Of a DNA stretch of 64,000 bases, positions 26,582-34,589 are shown one piece after another. The DNA lies in assembly GCF_007004645.1 (NCBI RefSeq), contig NZ_ML660025.1:1-64000 (forward strand), written 5' to 3'. The position numbers were made by a program, and so were the translations under genes. The DNA comes from Aliiroseovarius halocynthiae. GTDB taxonomy: Bacteria > Pseudomonadota > Alphaproteobacteria > Rhodobacterales > Rhodobacteraceae. Position 1 is the first letter of the stretch. Each line of letters begins with the position of its first letter. Below the pieces are notes generated by a model, which made no database searches, was not told where the DNA came from, and worked only from the letters and a program-made list of their open reading frames with translations.

Positions 26582-27127
26582 TTACGGCTCCGCGAACCTA
26601 CCGAAACCCAAGTAGGTTGCGGGCACCTTGTCAGTGAGCCAAACACCGTTGTCGGCGCGGAAAAACTCAAACCCGTCCTTGAACATGCGCTGTGTTTCAA
26701 CTCGTAAAACAACCGGCTTTCCGTGTCGTTGCCCGACGCGTTCAGCTGTATCGGGGTCAAGCGAAAGATGAACTTGCTTACGGCGTCCGGGGTTCAACCC
26801 CTCTGAAAATATCGCATCCAAATTTGCGCTGGCCGTGCCGTGATACAGCTCATCCGGCGGGCGTTGAGGTTCCAGCCCCAGATCCACATCAATTGAGTGT
26901 CCTTGGGCTGCCCTAATGCGCAGACCATCATCAGACAGGGTGAAGCGTTTCTTATCGTTGCTCTCGACAAGCTGAGTGAGTTCGTCGCGGCTTAGCTTGA
27001 GATTGGCTTTCTTCAGCTTCCGCAGCAAATCATCAACACGAACCCACCCGTGTTTATCAAGCTGAAGACCGATCTCTTCAGGTTTGTGCCGAAGCACCAG
27101 ACTCAGGAATTTGCTTTCTCTACTCAT
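26582..27127 (-). CDS. kptA: RNA 2'-phosphotransferase (Tpt1/KptA)
   Basis: A 181-aa Tpt1/KptA enzyme. It transfers an RNA 2'-phosphate to NAD+, giving ADP-ribose 1'',2''-cyclic phosphate. Family blocks are intact: ESKFLSLVLRHKPEEIGLQL, HGWVRVDDLL, YHGTASANLDAIFSEGL, HLSLD and FFRADNGVWLTDKVPATYL. The start is ATG 27127, giving the usual MSRESKFLSL; the frame is open 13 codons upstream. The gene begins only 10 nt after tniQ and so is probably read with the transposition operon. The bacterial role of KptA is unclear because most bacteria make no 2'-phosphate tRNA splice junctions. Confidence 0.9.
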   Translation of the reverse strand: MSRESKFLSLVLRHKPEEIGLQLDKHGWVRVDDLLRKLKKANLKLSRDELTQLVESNDKKRFTLSDDGLRIRAAQGHSIDVDLGLEPQRPPDELYHGTASANLDAIFSEGLNPGRRKQVHLSLDPDTAERVGQRHGKPVVLRVETQRMFKDGFEFFRADNGVWLTDKVPATYLGFGRFAEP

Positions 27128-27137
27128 CTCAAAACCT

Positions 27138-29003
27138 TCACAACTCCGGCCAGGCAATTTCATCATGCGAGAGCGGGAGGCGATTGGCCAGTTCTTCCAC
27201 TCCGGAGGTCACCTCACTCCGCCTGAATATGCGTCCACCACACTCTTCCGGCATTCGGATAAACGGAACCCGCTCCTTTATGAGCTGGTCGCTGACTTTC
27301 CGGGTGCTGCCCCCCAGAAATTCCGCATAGTGTTTTCCGGGAATGAAGCGCTCCAGAAACCGGTCAACAGAGCTATACGGCACCACCTGCACCGACTTCC
27401 GGGACACCGGATGACGCGCCCGAACCAGTTTCAGATGGCGCTTGTCCACGAGATGGCGGAGGGTGGCTGCGTTGACACCTAGGAATCCCGCCAGCGTCGA
27501 TCGCAAATATCCGTTCGGTCTGATCAGGCGCAATGCTTCAGCAACCTCCGCCGGGTCCAGGAGCACCGACAGATAGCCATCTTGTTCGGCATCCCTGACC
27601 ACAGTCTTCAGATCGCCATTCTGGATCAGTCGCACCACATCGACTGCACCAGCAACAGCTTTGCGGCAGACGGACTGAATACCGACTAGCCCATCCGCTT
27701 TTGCCACCTTTGTGCGCGGCACGATACTGGCGAGAAACGCATCTAGTTGCCCTTCATCGTAATATGGTCGTCCTACAGGGGAACCCGCGATGGGTCTGAT
27801 GATCCCACCTGCAACAAGAGCGCCAAACTGTGCCCTCGGCGTATTGATCTTTTTCTGAGCCGCAACCTGACAGATCGCCCCTGCGAAGTTTTTGACCAAT
27901 GGCGCCAATGCCTGTGCATCGAGCAGAACACCTTTCGCAGAGTTATCTGCCTGAGGGTCCGAACTTAGAAACCCGTTTGCTCCAAGCAGTTCAATTGTCT
28001 GACGACGCCCCAGCCCAAGATCCCGCCGCAAGGTTTCAACACTATGAACGCGACGGGTTGTACAGGTTTTCCCAAGCACCCGATCGCCTTCGCCGATGGG
28101 ATAGGTCTCGGTGAAGAATTTCCTGACCGTATCCCGCAAGGGCTCGTATTGCTCCGCATGGGATTGTTCCAGCCAGTTGAACAGGCAGCCGTAGTTTCTG
28201 CGCGAAAGTGATATGGGAGAACCGGCCTCACGATGCAGTCGCCTCAGCAGGCGAAACAGCCCTTCCTCGCCTTCGGACAGGAGCTCAAAACCCCTCGCAC
28301 CTGCACGACGCTTCTCATTATCGGATAAGTGCTTCAGCTTTGCATCGACGCCAAACAGATCGACAATTCCGAAGATCTCGGCACCAAGCGCAACCGCACC
28401 GAACCCGATATTGTCGAGCCATGTGCCCTGTTTTTCACCCGCTAACCGGCGGGTTAGATATTCTTCCAGACCTGATGGGACCTGCCATGCACCAAGCTCT
28501 CTCAACTGATCTGCCCCCAGATTGAGATCGCGGATACGCCCGGCAAAGTCGTGGGGACCACGGCTGTGTGAATAGCTGACGTCGTCATACAACCTGACCT
28601 GGTGGTGGCTGCATGTCCGGATCGAAGGCACATGCCAGGCGCATCGCTGTGCGGCACCACCGGCAGTGTCTGTCATAATGTCATCCGCGACACATTCCGG
28701 ACAGAACCGCAGACGCCTGCGCGTGATCCAGCGTTTCTCGATAAGTTGCCCGGCCAGCCGGTACTGCCCGGTCGACACTTTGCGAACAACACCACGCATC
28801 AGTTGAGCAAGTTCCACTCTGCCGAGCTGGGCGAGGATCGAAAGGGCCCGTTCATCGCCGTCAGCGATGGCCTGAAGCGTAAAGCCCTGATCGGTGCAAA
28901 ACTCCGAGGCAAAGGAAAGACCATTCGCCCAGGCAAGCCGGGATGCGAATGATGCCGGGGTTTCCCCCGGCATCAAGGGAACAAGGATCGGCAACAACGG
29001 CAT
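27138..29003 (-). CDS. tniQ: TniQ/TnsD-family target-selection protein
   Basis: A 621-aa TniQ-domain protein. The N-terminus (PLMPGETPASFASRLAWANG) and the zinc-binding array (FCPECVADD followed by a downstream H-x-C-x2-HH, near residues 100-135) are typical. The long C-terminal part (about 330-620) with HTH-like segments makes it closer in size to TnsD than to short TniQ proteins, so it probably recognises a specific DNA target site and recruits the TnsC ATPase. Its ATG overlaps the last base of the tnsC stop. kptA follows 10 nt after its stop. Confidence 0.88.
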   Translation of the reverse strand: MPLLPILVPLMPGETPASFASRLAWANGLSFASEFCTDQGFTLQAIADGDERALSILAQLGRVELAQLMRGVVRKVSTGQYRLAGQLIEKRWITRRRLRFCPECVADDIMTDTAGGAAQRCAWHVPSIRTCSHHQVRLYDDVSYSHSRGPHDFAGRIRDLNLGADQLRELGAWQVPSGLEEYLTRRLAGEKQGTWLDNIGFGAVALGAEIFGIVDLFGVDAKLKHLSDNEKRRAGARGFELLSEGEEGLFRLLRRLHREAGSPISLSRRNYGCLFNWLEQSHAEQYEPLRDTVRKFFTETYPIGEGDRVLGKTCTTRRVHSVETLRRDLGLGRRQTIELLGANGFLSSDPQADNSAKGVLLDAQALAPLVKNFAGAICQVAAQKKINTPRAQFGALVAGGIIRPIAGSPVGRPYYDEGQLDAFLASIVPRTKVAKADGLVGIQSVCRKAVAGAVDVVRLIQNGDLKTVVRDAEQDGYLSVLLDPAEVAEALRLIRPNGYLRSTLAGFLGVNAATLRHLVDKRHLKLVRARHPVSRKSVQVVPYSSVDRFLERFIPGKHYAEFLGGSTRKVSDQLIKERVPFIRMPEECGGRIFRRSEVTSGVEELANRLPLSHDEIAWPEL

Positions 29004-29980
29004 TATGCAGCCCCCCTCTTGATTGCTGGCGCTATCTCCAGCTCCGCTCCGCTGAGAAGCTGACCAGTCTTAATGGAGCGAAAATTCTCCGCAATGAATG
29101 GATTCAATGCATCAACACAGCGCTTCTGTTTCCGATAGGCACCTGCGAAGTGACTTTGTTCAAGGGTTTGGGTCTCATCGCGCAATGCCAATTTGATAGC
29201 CGATATGATTAGCCCAATTTTCGACCCGAACTCGTAGCGGGCCGCGTGTAGCAACCGTCGTACGAATGTCGAGGTCTCAAGCGTTTTGCCGCGCGACAGT
29301 TTTGCCGCATCGAGATAGGCATCCAGTACGCCCATCACCTCATGCCCATGGGCGGCATAGCTCATGGGCGCAAGATGCACGGGTTCAAACCGCCGGCTGA
29401 GCTGTTCATCCCGGTTGATCAGATCCAGTAGTTCGCAGGTGCCACTGAGGATCAGGCTGACCGGCCACTCAGCGTATTCCAGGCACGATTTCCAGACCAG
29501 CATCACCTGATCAAATTCAGACTTCGATTTGGTCCGAAGGATATGCTGCGCTTCGTCAAAGTGCAGAAAAAGCGTCTTATGGGAGCGCGCCTGACGCATC
29601 ACCTGCCGCCAGATCGAATGTCCCGTCCGGGCACCTTTGCTCTCATAGCCATAAGCCTCAAGGGTATCGAGACCGACACCCTTGATTGTGGCCTCTGACG
29701 CCAGACGCACAGTCAACGCCTGATTATATGGTTTTCCATAAGCCAAATGCGGATGCTTCTGCAGAAGATGTTCAATGCCAAAACTCTTGCCGGCACCGGC
29801 ATTGCCAATGACAACAATGCCGCGTTGCGCTGTCGTGCGGCCAGCAGCCGTGTGCGCATTGCGCCGATAGAGAATATCATCAACCTGATCCCGGAGCTCC
29901 AGGTAAGTGTCATGTGCGATAAAGCGGTGTTCAAGGTCAGCCACGATGTGGCTGACCTCCTCACGGGAAATATGTGTCAT
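29003..29980 (-). CDS. tniB: TnsC/TniB-like AAA ATPase of the transposon
   Basis: A 325-aa AAA+ regulator. Walker A GNAGAGKSFGIEHLL is near residues 57-71, Walker B LFLHFDEAQHILRTK near 138-152, sensor region LILSGTCELLDL after that and a C-terminal helical part. In Tn7-like and Tn5053-like elements this ATPase bridges the target selector and the transposase. The size is TniB-like rather than that of the 555-aa Tn7 TnsC. It overlaps tnsB by four bases (ATGA) and tniQ by one. Confidence 0.9.
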   Translation of the reverse strand: MTHISREEVSHIVADLEHRFIAHDTYLELRDQVDDILYRRNAHTAAGRTTAQRGIVVIGNAGAGKSFGIEHLLQKHPHLAYGKPYNQALTVRLASEATIKGVGLDTLEAYGYESKGARTGHSIWRQVMRQARSHKTLFLHFDEAQHILRTKSKSEFDQVMLVWKSCLEYAEWPVSLILSGTCELLDLINRDEQLSRRFEPVHLAPMSYAAHGHEVMGVLDAYLDAAKLSRGKTLETSTFVRRLLHAARYEFGSKIGLIISAIKLALRDETQTLEQSHFAGAYRKQKRCVDALNPFIAENFRSIKTGQLLSGAELEIAPAIKRGAA

Positions 29981-32130
29981 TGTCCGTCCTCCATACGCCA
30001 GCGCGGGCGTGAGATCGGCATGGTTTTCTCCGCGTCATCCTCCTTAGGAGTGATCTCCGGCAGCTGTGGTGGCGCCACCTCTGCTCTGGCGATCACACCA
30101 TCAAGGAGACCGCGTTTTTTCCTGGAAACCGTGGGAGCTGTGCCCGCCACGACATCCAGTCCAAGCCAGAGATGCTCCCGATTGCGCTCAACATCTGCCT
30201 TGGTCGGGGCAAGCGCTGAGAGCCCAAGCCGTTGAGAGGCAGCGCGATCCTCCTCTGAGAAGTCTGCGAATGCCTGATCAATGATATCCTGCGTCAGTTC
30301 TGCCTCCGCCTCAAAACGGCGGCGCAGATTGCTGCAGGCCTCGGTCCACAGATCCAGCGACAGACCATCAAACCCTTTTGCCAGGGGGCGGGCAACAACC
30401 CAGACACCATTGAGATTGACCTCAATCATACCAAGGTCCTGATGATCCACCCGGATCTCAACCTCGAGATCGGGATTGGCCAGGAAATGGTGCCGAACCC
30501 TCTCACAGGTGTAGAAGATGCCCGCAAACCGAACCCCGCGTCCGGAAATACTCCGGGTGTATTTCCGACCGAAGGCCCCGAGGCGCTCAATTCGGCTGGG
30601 AGGGCGCGGCTTGCCAACGGTCGAGCACAATTCCCGCCAGCAGTTCAGCGGGGTCTGTCCACCGATGCCCCCATGGGGCTTATTGTTATATACATCCACA
30701 ACAAAGCGAACCAGGATCCGGGTCAACTCGTCATCAGCAAGTGCAGCATAGTCTTCAGGTATGAAGTCACCTTTTTCTACGATGTTCGAATAGGTGCGCG
30801 CACTCAGACACTCCATCAGCTCCACCCCGAAGGTCCTGAAGCAGCGCTCAATATGTCCGCGAAGCTTGGGCACACCCGCAGGCGGGAACATGACCGTTCC
30901 GCGAAGATCCGTCACAGCGCCTCGGAAATCAAAGTTCGCAAAGGCCGCCCCCTGATCCGAGGCAACAGTTTCAAAACCAGTGCCCGGCCAGTCTGGAAGC
31001 GCGCAGCCAAAAAGGCGGGCAAGGTCCGCTTTATCCCGGGTTGCCAGGTCCAGCGCTGCGATCGCATCTTCGGTGTTCGGGGTTGCGCAAACCTTCACCG
31101 AGAGGATCAGTCGCGTTCGCACATCGATCACGACATAGATCCAGCGTCGCCCTTTCGGCAGTGCTTTGATCTGCTCCTCTGTCAGATGACCGAAGACACC
31201 GGCCTCGGCAAAGAAGGTAATCAGGTCGACCTTCCATTCATCGATTTCCAAACGCTCCCCTGGCCGCAGGACATTCAGCCCTTCGCCGATGATTGCAAAA
31301 TGCCGGTTGGCCGCTTCGAGGCCCTGGCGCTGGCACATCACATGGTAAGGCTCAAGACGGCTTATCTCTCTGTAGATCGTGCTTTCTGCGGGAACGGCCA
31401 AAGGCGGCAAGCCGCGATCGATCCGATACGCATTCGCCAGCCGGAAAGCCCGTTTTGTCTGGCGAATAACGCTCTTCTTCGACGGGCGCTTGAAGCTCGC
31501 ATACCGATCCGCGCATTTGCGAAGCAGGGCGGCGCTCTCGGGACCAAATTTTACCTTCGTCCGTCCCGCAAGATAGCGTTTGTCTATGAGCGCTAGAACG
31601 CACCGACCACTAGCCTCATAAGCGCGGACCCAACGCAGCAAGGCCGAAGAGCCTGGCGGGTCAATCTCGTTGCTTGACCGCTTCTTTCCTCCATATTTGC
31701 GCTTTCCGGTATCCTTATCAGGCTGCGGAATCTGCACCGTGATTTCCTGCGCCACACTCCGGATCCAGATCTCCACATCTTTCCAGTAGCGGCCAATCTC
31801 TCCGCGTGCTTCAGCATCCAGAAAGAGATCGCACCAGGCCTGACGGAAGAAGACCGTTGAGCGCTGTTTTGCAGGCAGATGGGTGACAATCTGATCGGCA
31901 AACTGCACGCGCTGTCGGACGGCCTCTTCACTGTGATAGCCATCACGTATGGTGATGTGACCGGTCTTCAGACCTTCGTTGATCTCATCATAGGTGAGCT
32001 CGTCAAAGACAATTTCTCCTTCACTCCAGCGACTGATGATGACACCTAGCGGCCCTTGTTCCACGAGAAGACCAGGGACGTCACCTTGCTGAATCTGCGA
32101 ATAGGGCTCGAGACGAATGATATCAGTCAT
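29977..32130 (-). CDS. tnsB: TnsB-like Mu/Tn7-family DDE transposase
   Basis: A 717-aa transposase that cuts and joins the 3' ends. It has N-terminal DNA-binding domains, then a retroviral-integrase-like core with the triad Asp297 (RLEIDEWKVDL), Asp392 (VASDQGAAFANF) and Glu428 (LRGHIERCF). The D-to-E spacing is exactly 35 residues. A C-terminal Mu-type beta-barrel region follows (YTRSISGRGVRFAGIFY). The length matches Tn7 TnsB (about 700 aa). It overlaps tnsA by four bases (ATGA), so tnsA-tnsB-tnsC-tniQ is a coupled operon. Confidence 0.93.
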   Translation of the reverse strand: MTDIIRLEPYSQIQQGDVPGLLVEQGPLGVIISRWSEGEIVFDELTYDEINEGLKTGHITIRDGYHSEEAVRQRVQFADQIVTHLPAKQRSTVFFRQAWCDLFLDAEARGEIGRYWKDVEIWIRSVAQEITVQIPQPDKDTGKRKYGGKKRSSNEIDPPGSSALLRWVRAYEASGRCVLALIDKRYLAGRTKVKFGPESAALLRKCADRYASFKRPSKKSVIRQTKRAFRLANAYRIDRGLPPLAVPAESTIYREISRLEPYHVMCQRQGLEAANRHFAIIGEGLNVLRPGERLEIDEWKVDLITFFAEAGVFGHLTEEQIKALPKGRRWIYVVIDVRTRLILSVKVCATPNTEDAIAALDLATRDKADLARLFGCALPDWPGTGFETVASDQGAAFANFDFRGAVTDLRGTVMFPPAGVPKLRGHIERCFRTFGVELMECLSARTYSNIVEKGDFIPEDYAALADDELTRILVRFVVDVYNNKPHGGIGGQTPLNCWRELCSTVGKPRPPSRIERLGAFGRKYTRSISGRGVRFAGIFYTCERVRHHFLANPDLEVEIRVDHQDLGMIEVNLNGVWVVARPLAKGFDGLSLDLWTEACSNLRRRFEAEAELTQDIIDQAFADFSEEDRAASQRLGLSALAPTKADVERNREHLWLGLDVVAGTAPTVSRKKRGLLDGVIARAEVAPPQLPEITPKEDDAEKTMPISRPRWRMEDGQ

Positions 32131-32804
32131 TGCAAGCCTCCCTCGACCAGCATGTCGAGATCAATAACCCCGTCCTGGATCGGGCGCAGAATACCGGCAT
32201 AGATCGCTTTGAATATTTCCGGCCAAGCCCTGCCGCCAATAGCGCCTCTCGCAACCAACTCGCGGATCGTGACCGGCAGATCGATCTCAGCCGCAAGCTC
32301 TGCGATTATCGCCGCCGCCTCAGGGTCATCCTCACGCCGGTAGGCAAACAGGCGCCGTGCATTCAGCGCCTCCCACTGGTCGTAGTTTTCCTCAGTGATC
32401 AGCACAAGATTATCCGCGAAGTCATCGGGCATCGCTGCCGCAACATAACCCAGCTGCACCTCAAGGTTCTGCGCTCTGGCGCGTTCTGCCGGTTTGATCT
32501 CGGCAGCATACTTGCTCCCATCAGCGAAGGTATAAAGTTGATCCACTCTTTTGCTACGCTTACGACCATCGGCATCAATGTATTCAATGGCAGGCGGCTG
32601 CTCGACCATGTCAGCCACAGGATACAGCGCTGATGTCGTGGTGAAGGCATCAAACTCACCAAGGCTGTCGAAGACGACTTTCTGACTTTCGCCCCCGTGG
32701 GGTCGAAATGCGCCTGTCTCGACGAAAGTACGCCCTCGCGAGCGCTCAGACAGATTGCACGTTGAACGGCTGTCCAGCGGGGCTTTGAAGATTTCTTTTT
32801 CCAT
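32127..32804 (-). CDS. tnsA: TnsA-like 5'-end endonuclease
   Basis: A 225-aa TnsA-family endonuclease, which in Tn7 cuts the 5' ends and so allows cut-and-paste movement. The catalytic region shows Glu50 (DSLGEFDAF), Asp88 (KRVDQLYTFADG) and the E-x-K pair Glu102/Lys104 (AEIKP), spaced as in restriction-enzyme-like nucleases of this family. The C-terminal half is helical (RELVARGAIGGRAWPEIFKA). No clear ribosome site precedes ATG 32804. Two matching dyads lie 30 and 96 nt upstream and may control it. Confidence 0.85.
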   Translation of the reverse strand: MEKEIFKAPLDSRSTCNLSERSRGRTFVETGAFRPHGGESQKVVFDSLGEFDAFTTTSALYPVADMVEQPPAIEYIDADGRKRSKRVDQLYTFADGSKYAAEIKPAERARAQNLEVQLGYVAAAMPDDFADNLVLITEENYDQWEALNARRLFAYRREDDPEAAAIIAELAAEIDLPVTIRELVARGAIGGRAWPEIFKAIYAGILRPIQDGVIDLDMLVEGGLQ

Positions 32805-32834
32805 GTGTTCTGATGTTGTGCGAGATCATTCCCT

Positions 32835-32847
32835 GACCAATAGGGTC
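32835..32847. promoter_or_regulatory. Dyad GACC-N5-GGTC, copy 1, upstream of tnsA
   Basis: The sequence GACCAATAGGGTC is an inverted repeat (GACC, five bases, GGTC) about 30 nt upstream of the tnsA start. An almost identical copy lies 65 bp further at 32900, about six helical turns away, so a dimeric regulator such as the nearby HTH protein could bind both from the same face. Binding is inferred, not shown. Confidence 0.5.
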
Positions 32848-32899
32848 AAGGTGAACCACACACATTCCTCTTGTCGAATGGTGGAAGGCGGCCGTGCAC

Positions 32900-32912
32900 G
32901 ACCAATCGGGTC
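32900..32912. promoter_or_regulatory. Dyad GACC-N5-GGTC, copy 2, inside a hairpin region
   Basis: GACCAATCGGGTC repeats copy 1 with one difference. It partly overlaps a perfect hairpin (CGGGTC at 32907-32912, loop AAAA, GACCCG at 32917-32922) that is itself enclosed by GGCGGC at 32887-32892 pairing with GCCGCC at 32923-32928. The site could be an operator, a structured leader of the tnsA transcript, or part of the transposon end. Confidence 0.5.
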
Positions 32913-32990
32913 AAAAGACCCGGCCGCCAGACTTGACTTTTGAGGGGATTCGAGAGACCTTCAGAGTGTCAGCTACCAAATGACGTGAAG

Positions 32991-33021
32991 GCCCCTGGGA
33001 GTCCGCTCTCGGGGCTTTTCT
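32991..33021 (+). terminator. Rho-independent terminator on the plus strand
   Basis: A long hairpin (GCCCC-T-GGGAG, loop TCCG, CTCTC-GGGGC) followed by TTTTCTATTT. The T-rich tail is only on the plus strand. No protein gene lies upstream on that strand between 32805 and 32990, so it either ends an unannotated short RNA or blocks antisense transcription coming out of the region. Confidence 0.6.
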
Positions 33022-33033
33022 ATTTCTAGATCA

Positions 33034-33267
33034 TCACTTCACCTCCTCCATCGTTCTGGAGGCCGCCACCGGCCAAAGGTCTTCGACACGAAACCCTGTG
33101 CGCGCAGCGATAGCCGCCTCGATCTCCGCCGATCGCCTGCGTCCGGCAATCACGTTCGACACGGCGGGCCGACTGAAGCCGATACTCTCCGCAAACTCCT
33201 TGATCGTTGTATTCGACATCCCGAGATGCAGCTTCACGATCTGCTGGCGCATTTTGTTAGCATCCAT
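33034..33267 (-). CDS. Small HTH regulator (Ner/XRE-like)
   Basis: A 77-aa protein with one helix-turn-helix: TIKEFAESIGFSRPAVSNVI is the HTH itself, followed by AAIAARTGFRVEDLWPV, an ending typical of Ner-like/Nlp repressors of Mu-like phages and of small XRE regulators. The start ATG 33267 is chosen because MDANKMRQQIVKLHLG begins the domain; the frame is open 39 codons upstream. It lies upstream of tnsA on the same strand, so it probably represses the transposition operon, by analogy with Ner. Confidence 0.75.
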   Translation of the reverse strand: MDANKMRQQIVKLHLGMSNTTIKEFAESIGFSRPAVSNVIAGRRRSAEIEAAIAARTGFRVEDLWPVAASRTMEEVK

Positions 33268-33912
33268 GGCTCGTGGCCTCCATCCGGGACTGGCGTTTAC
33301 GCTGGTGCTGAAACGAACGTTCCACCCCCCCGATTCTAGGTGCATCTCCGTCGGACAATCAAGCGTCAATCCGGCCCCAAACACCTCGTAACCGCATGAT
33401 TTTCAAGGTTAGTTTTGATAATTAACTTACGTTAGGAGTGACAAAAGTTAATGCTCAATTCTGCTATTGACTTAAGGGAGAAACAGACGTTTCCGGGAGA
33501 GGGAAATGCCTTGCGGCAGTTACGCCCTCAAAGCGTTGTGTGCGACGGCTTGAGGTAAATTTGACCACCTCGCTACGCAGTTTCTGAACTCGCCAGGCAG
33601 GCAACAATATCTTCGATCAGGGAGCTGTGAATCATGGGAGCGTAAGCCATTAAGCCTGCGCAAGCATCGGCCCAGAGCGAGCTTTGGGCGCGACGCTCAG
33701 TTTCGGCGACTACAACTCACTCTTCGGGCATTCGCCGCAGCCCCGAAACCCGAATTTGATCGTGCTAACGGATCGAAGTTGCAGCAGCCTTTAAAAATCG
33801 AGGAAAATGACAAACCATAGCTGTTTTCTCAACGGTCCCGAGTACTTACATCTTGTTTTACAGAGCACTCCAAGAGAACCGCTCGCACCAAATTTTGAAA
33901 TGGAAAGAACTG
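33268..33912. other. Regulatory and possible transposon-end region
   Basis: About 645 nt upstream of the HTH gene. It holds a cluster of AT-rich inverted motifs: GTTAGTTTTG (33408-33417), TAAC-N4-GTTA (33423-33434) and CAAAAGTTAA (33442-33451), candidates for HTH or TnsB binding. A 35-codon plus ORF (33451-33558, MLNSAIDLREKQTFPG and on) follows an aggag site but has no known relative to me. I could not fix the transposon end; a TGT/ACA-bounded inverted repeat would be expected. Confidence 0.4.
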
Positions 33913-34416
33913 ATGATCTATTCTGTTGCCCCTCTGGGTGGTCAAACCATCGGCAAAGCCGCAAGTCGCGAAGATGCCTGGTGGCTTTGTTGCCGCTATG
34001 GTCTAAAGCCATTTCCTTTGGATGATGCCTCGGCGGTGGGACTAGAGGACGCTGAAAATGGAGCGAAGGTATGGACTGTCCCCTGTGAACATACCCAATA
34101 CCCATATAACCGTGCTGCCTTCGAAAATCGGCGTCGTGATGGTTTGGCCACATTAGAGAACGGCCTTCCTGCATGGCCTATTGCTGAAGAGAATGGAGTA
34201 GCATTCCAGACCTTCAAACAGCGGATCAAACGAGGCTGGTCGGGTGAAAGAGCCGCAACTGAAGGGGTATGGGAAATAGCGCATAACCCAGATGACGAAT
34301 GGGAAGTAATCGCGTTGGAAAACGGACTATCTGTCCGCGCATATCGCAGTCGTGTTCAGGCTGGTTGTCCGGAAAACATCGCCGCGACTATGGGGTTGGG
34401 GTGGCGGAAGTGGTAG
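33913..34416 (+). CDS. Hypothetical protein with two repeated basic motifs
   Basis: A 167-aa protein starting at ATG 33913 behind tggaaagaactg (the frame is open 20 codons upstream). The C-terminal half has two copies of a motif: GVAFQTFKQRIKRGWSGERA and, about 50 residues later, GLSVRAYRSRVQAGCPENIA, each followed by AT-G. This is the style of short repeated helix-turn-helix modules found in phage and mobile-element DNA-binding proteins. It probably binds DNA, but no function is known. It is divergent from the HTH and tns genes and just right of the presumed transposon end region. Confidence 0.6.
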   Translation: MIYSVAPLGGQTIGKAASREDAWWLCCRYGLKPFPLDDASAVGLEDAENGAKVWTVPCEHTQYPYNRAAFENRRRDGLATLENGLPAWPIAEENGVAFQTFKQRIKRGWSGERAATEGVWEIAHNPDDEWEVIALENGLSVRAYRSRVQAGCPENIAATMGLGWRKW

Positions 34417-34589
34417 GATGCCGCATTAGACGGGCACAACGGTCGTAAGCGGTCATTGAATAAGCTGAAAGTGCTGCGATACGGCTTCGCCATGGACAAG
34501 ACCATCGCGGCTCCCTAGATTTCGGACAGCCAGCCACTCATTCTCAGCATCGGTAGCTGAGGTGTCCGTCAGGTCAAGTCCGAAGTTTG

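Noticed and set aside
30442-31596. A 384-aa plus-strand frame
   Set aside because: It is the shadow of tnsB, whose minus-strand product has a complete DDE transposase with correct spacing.
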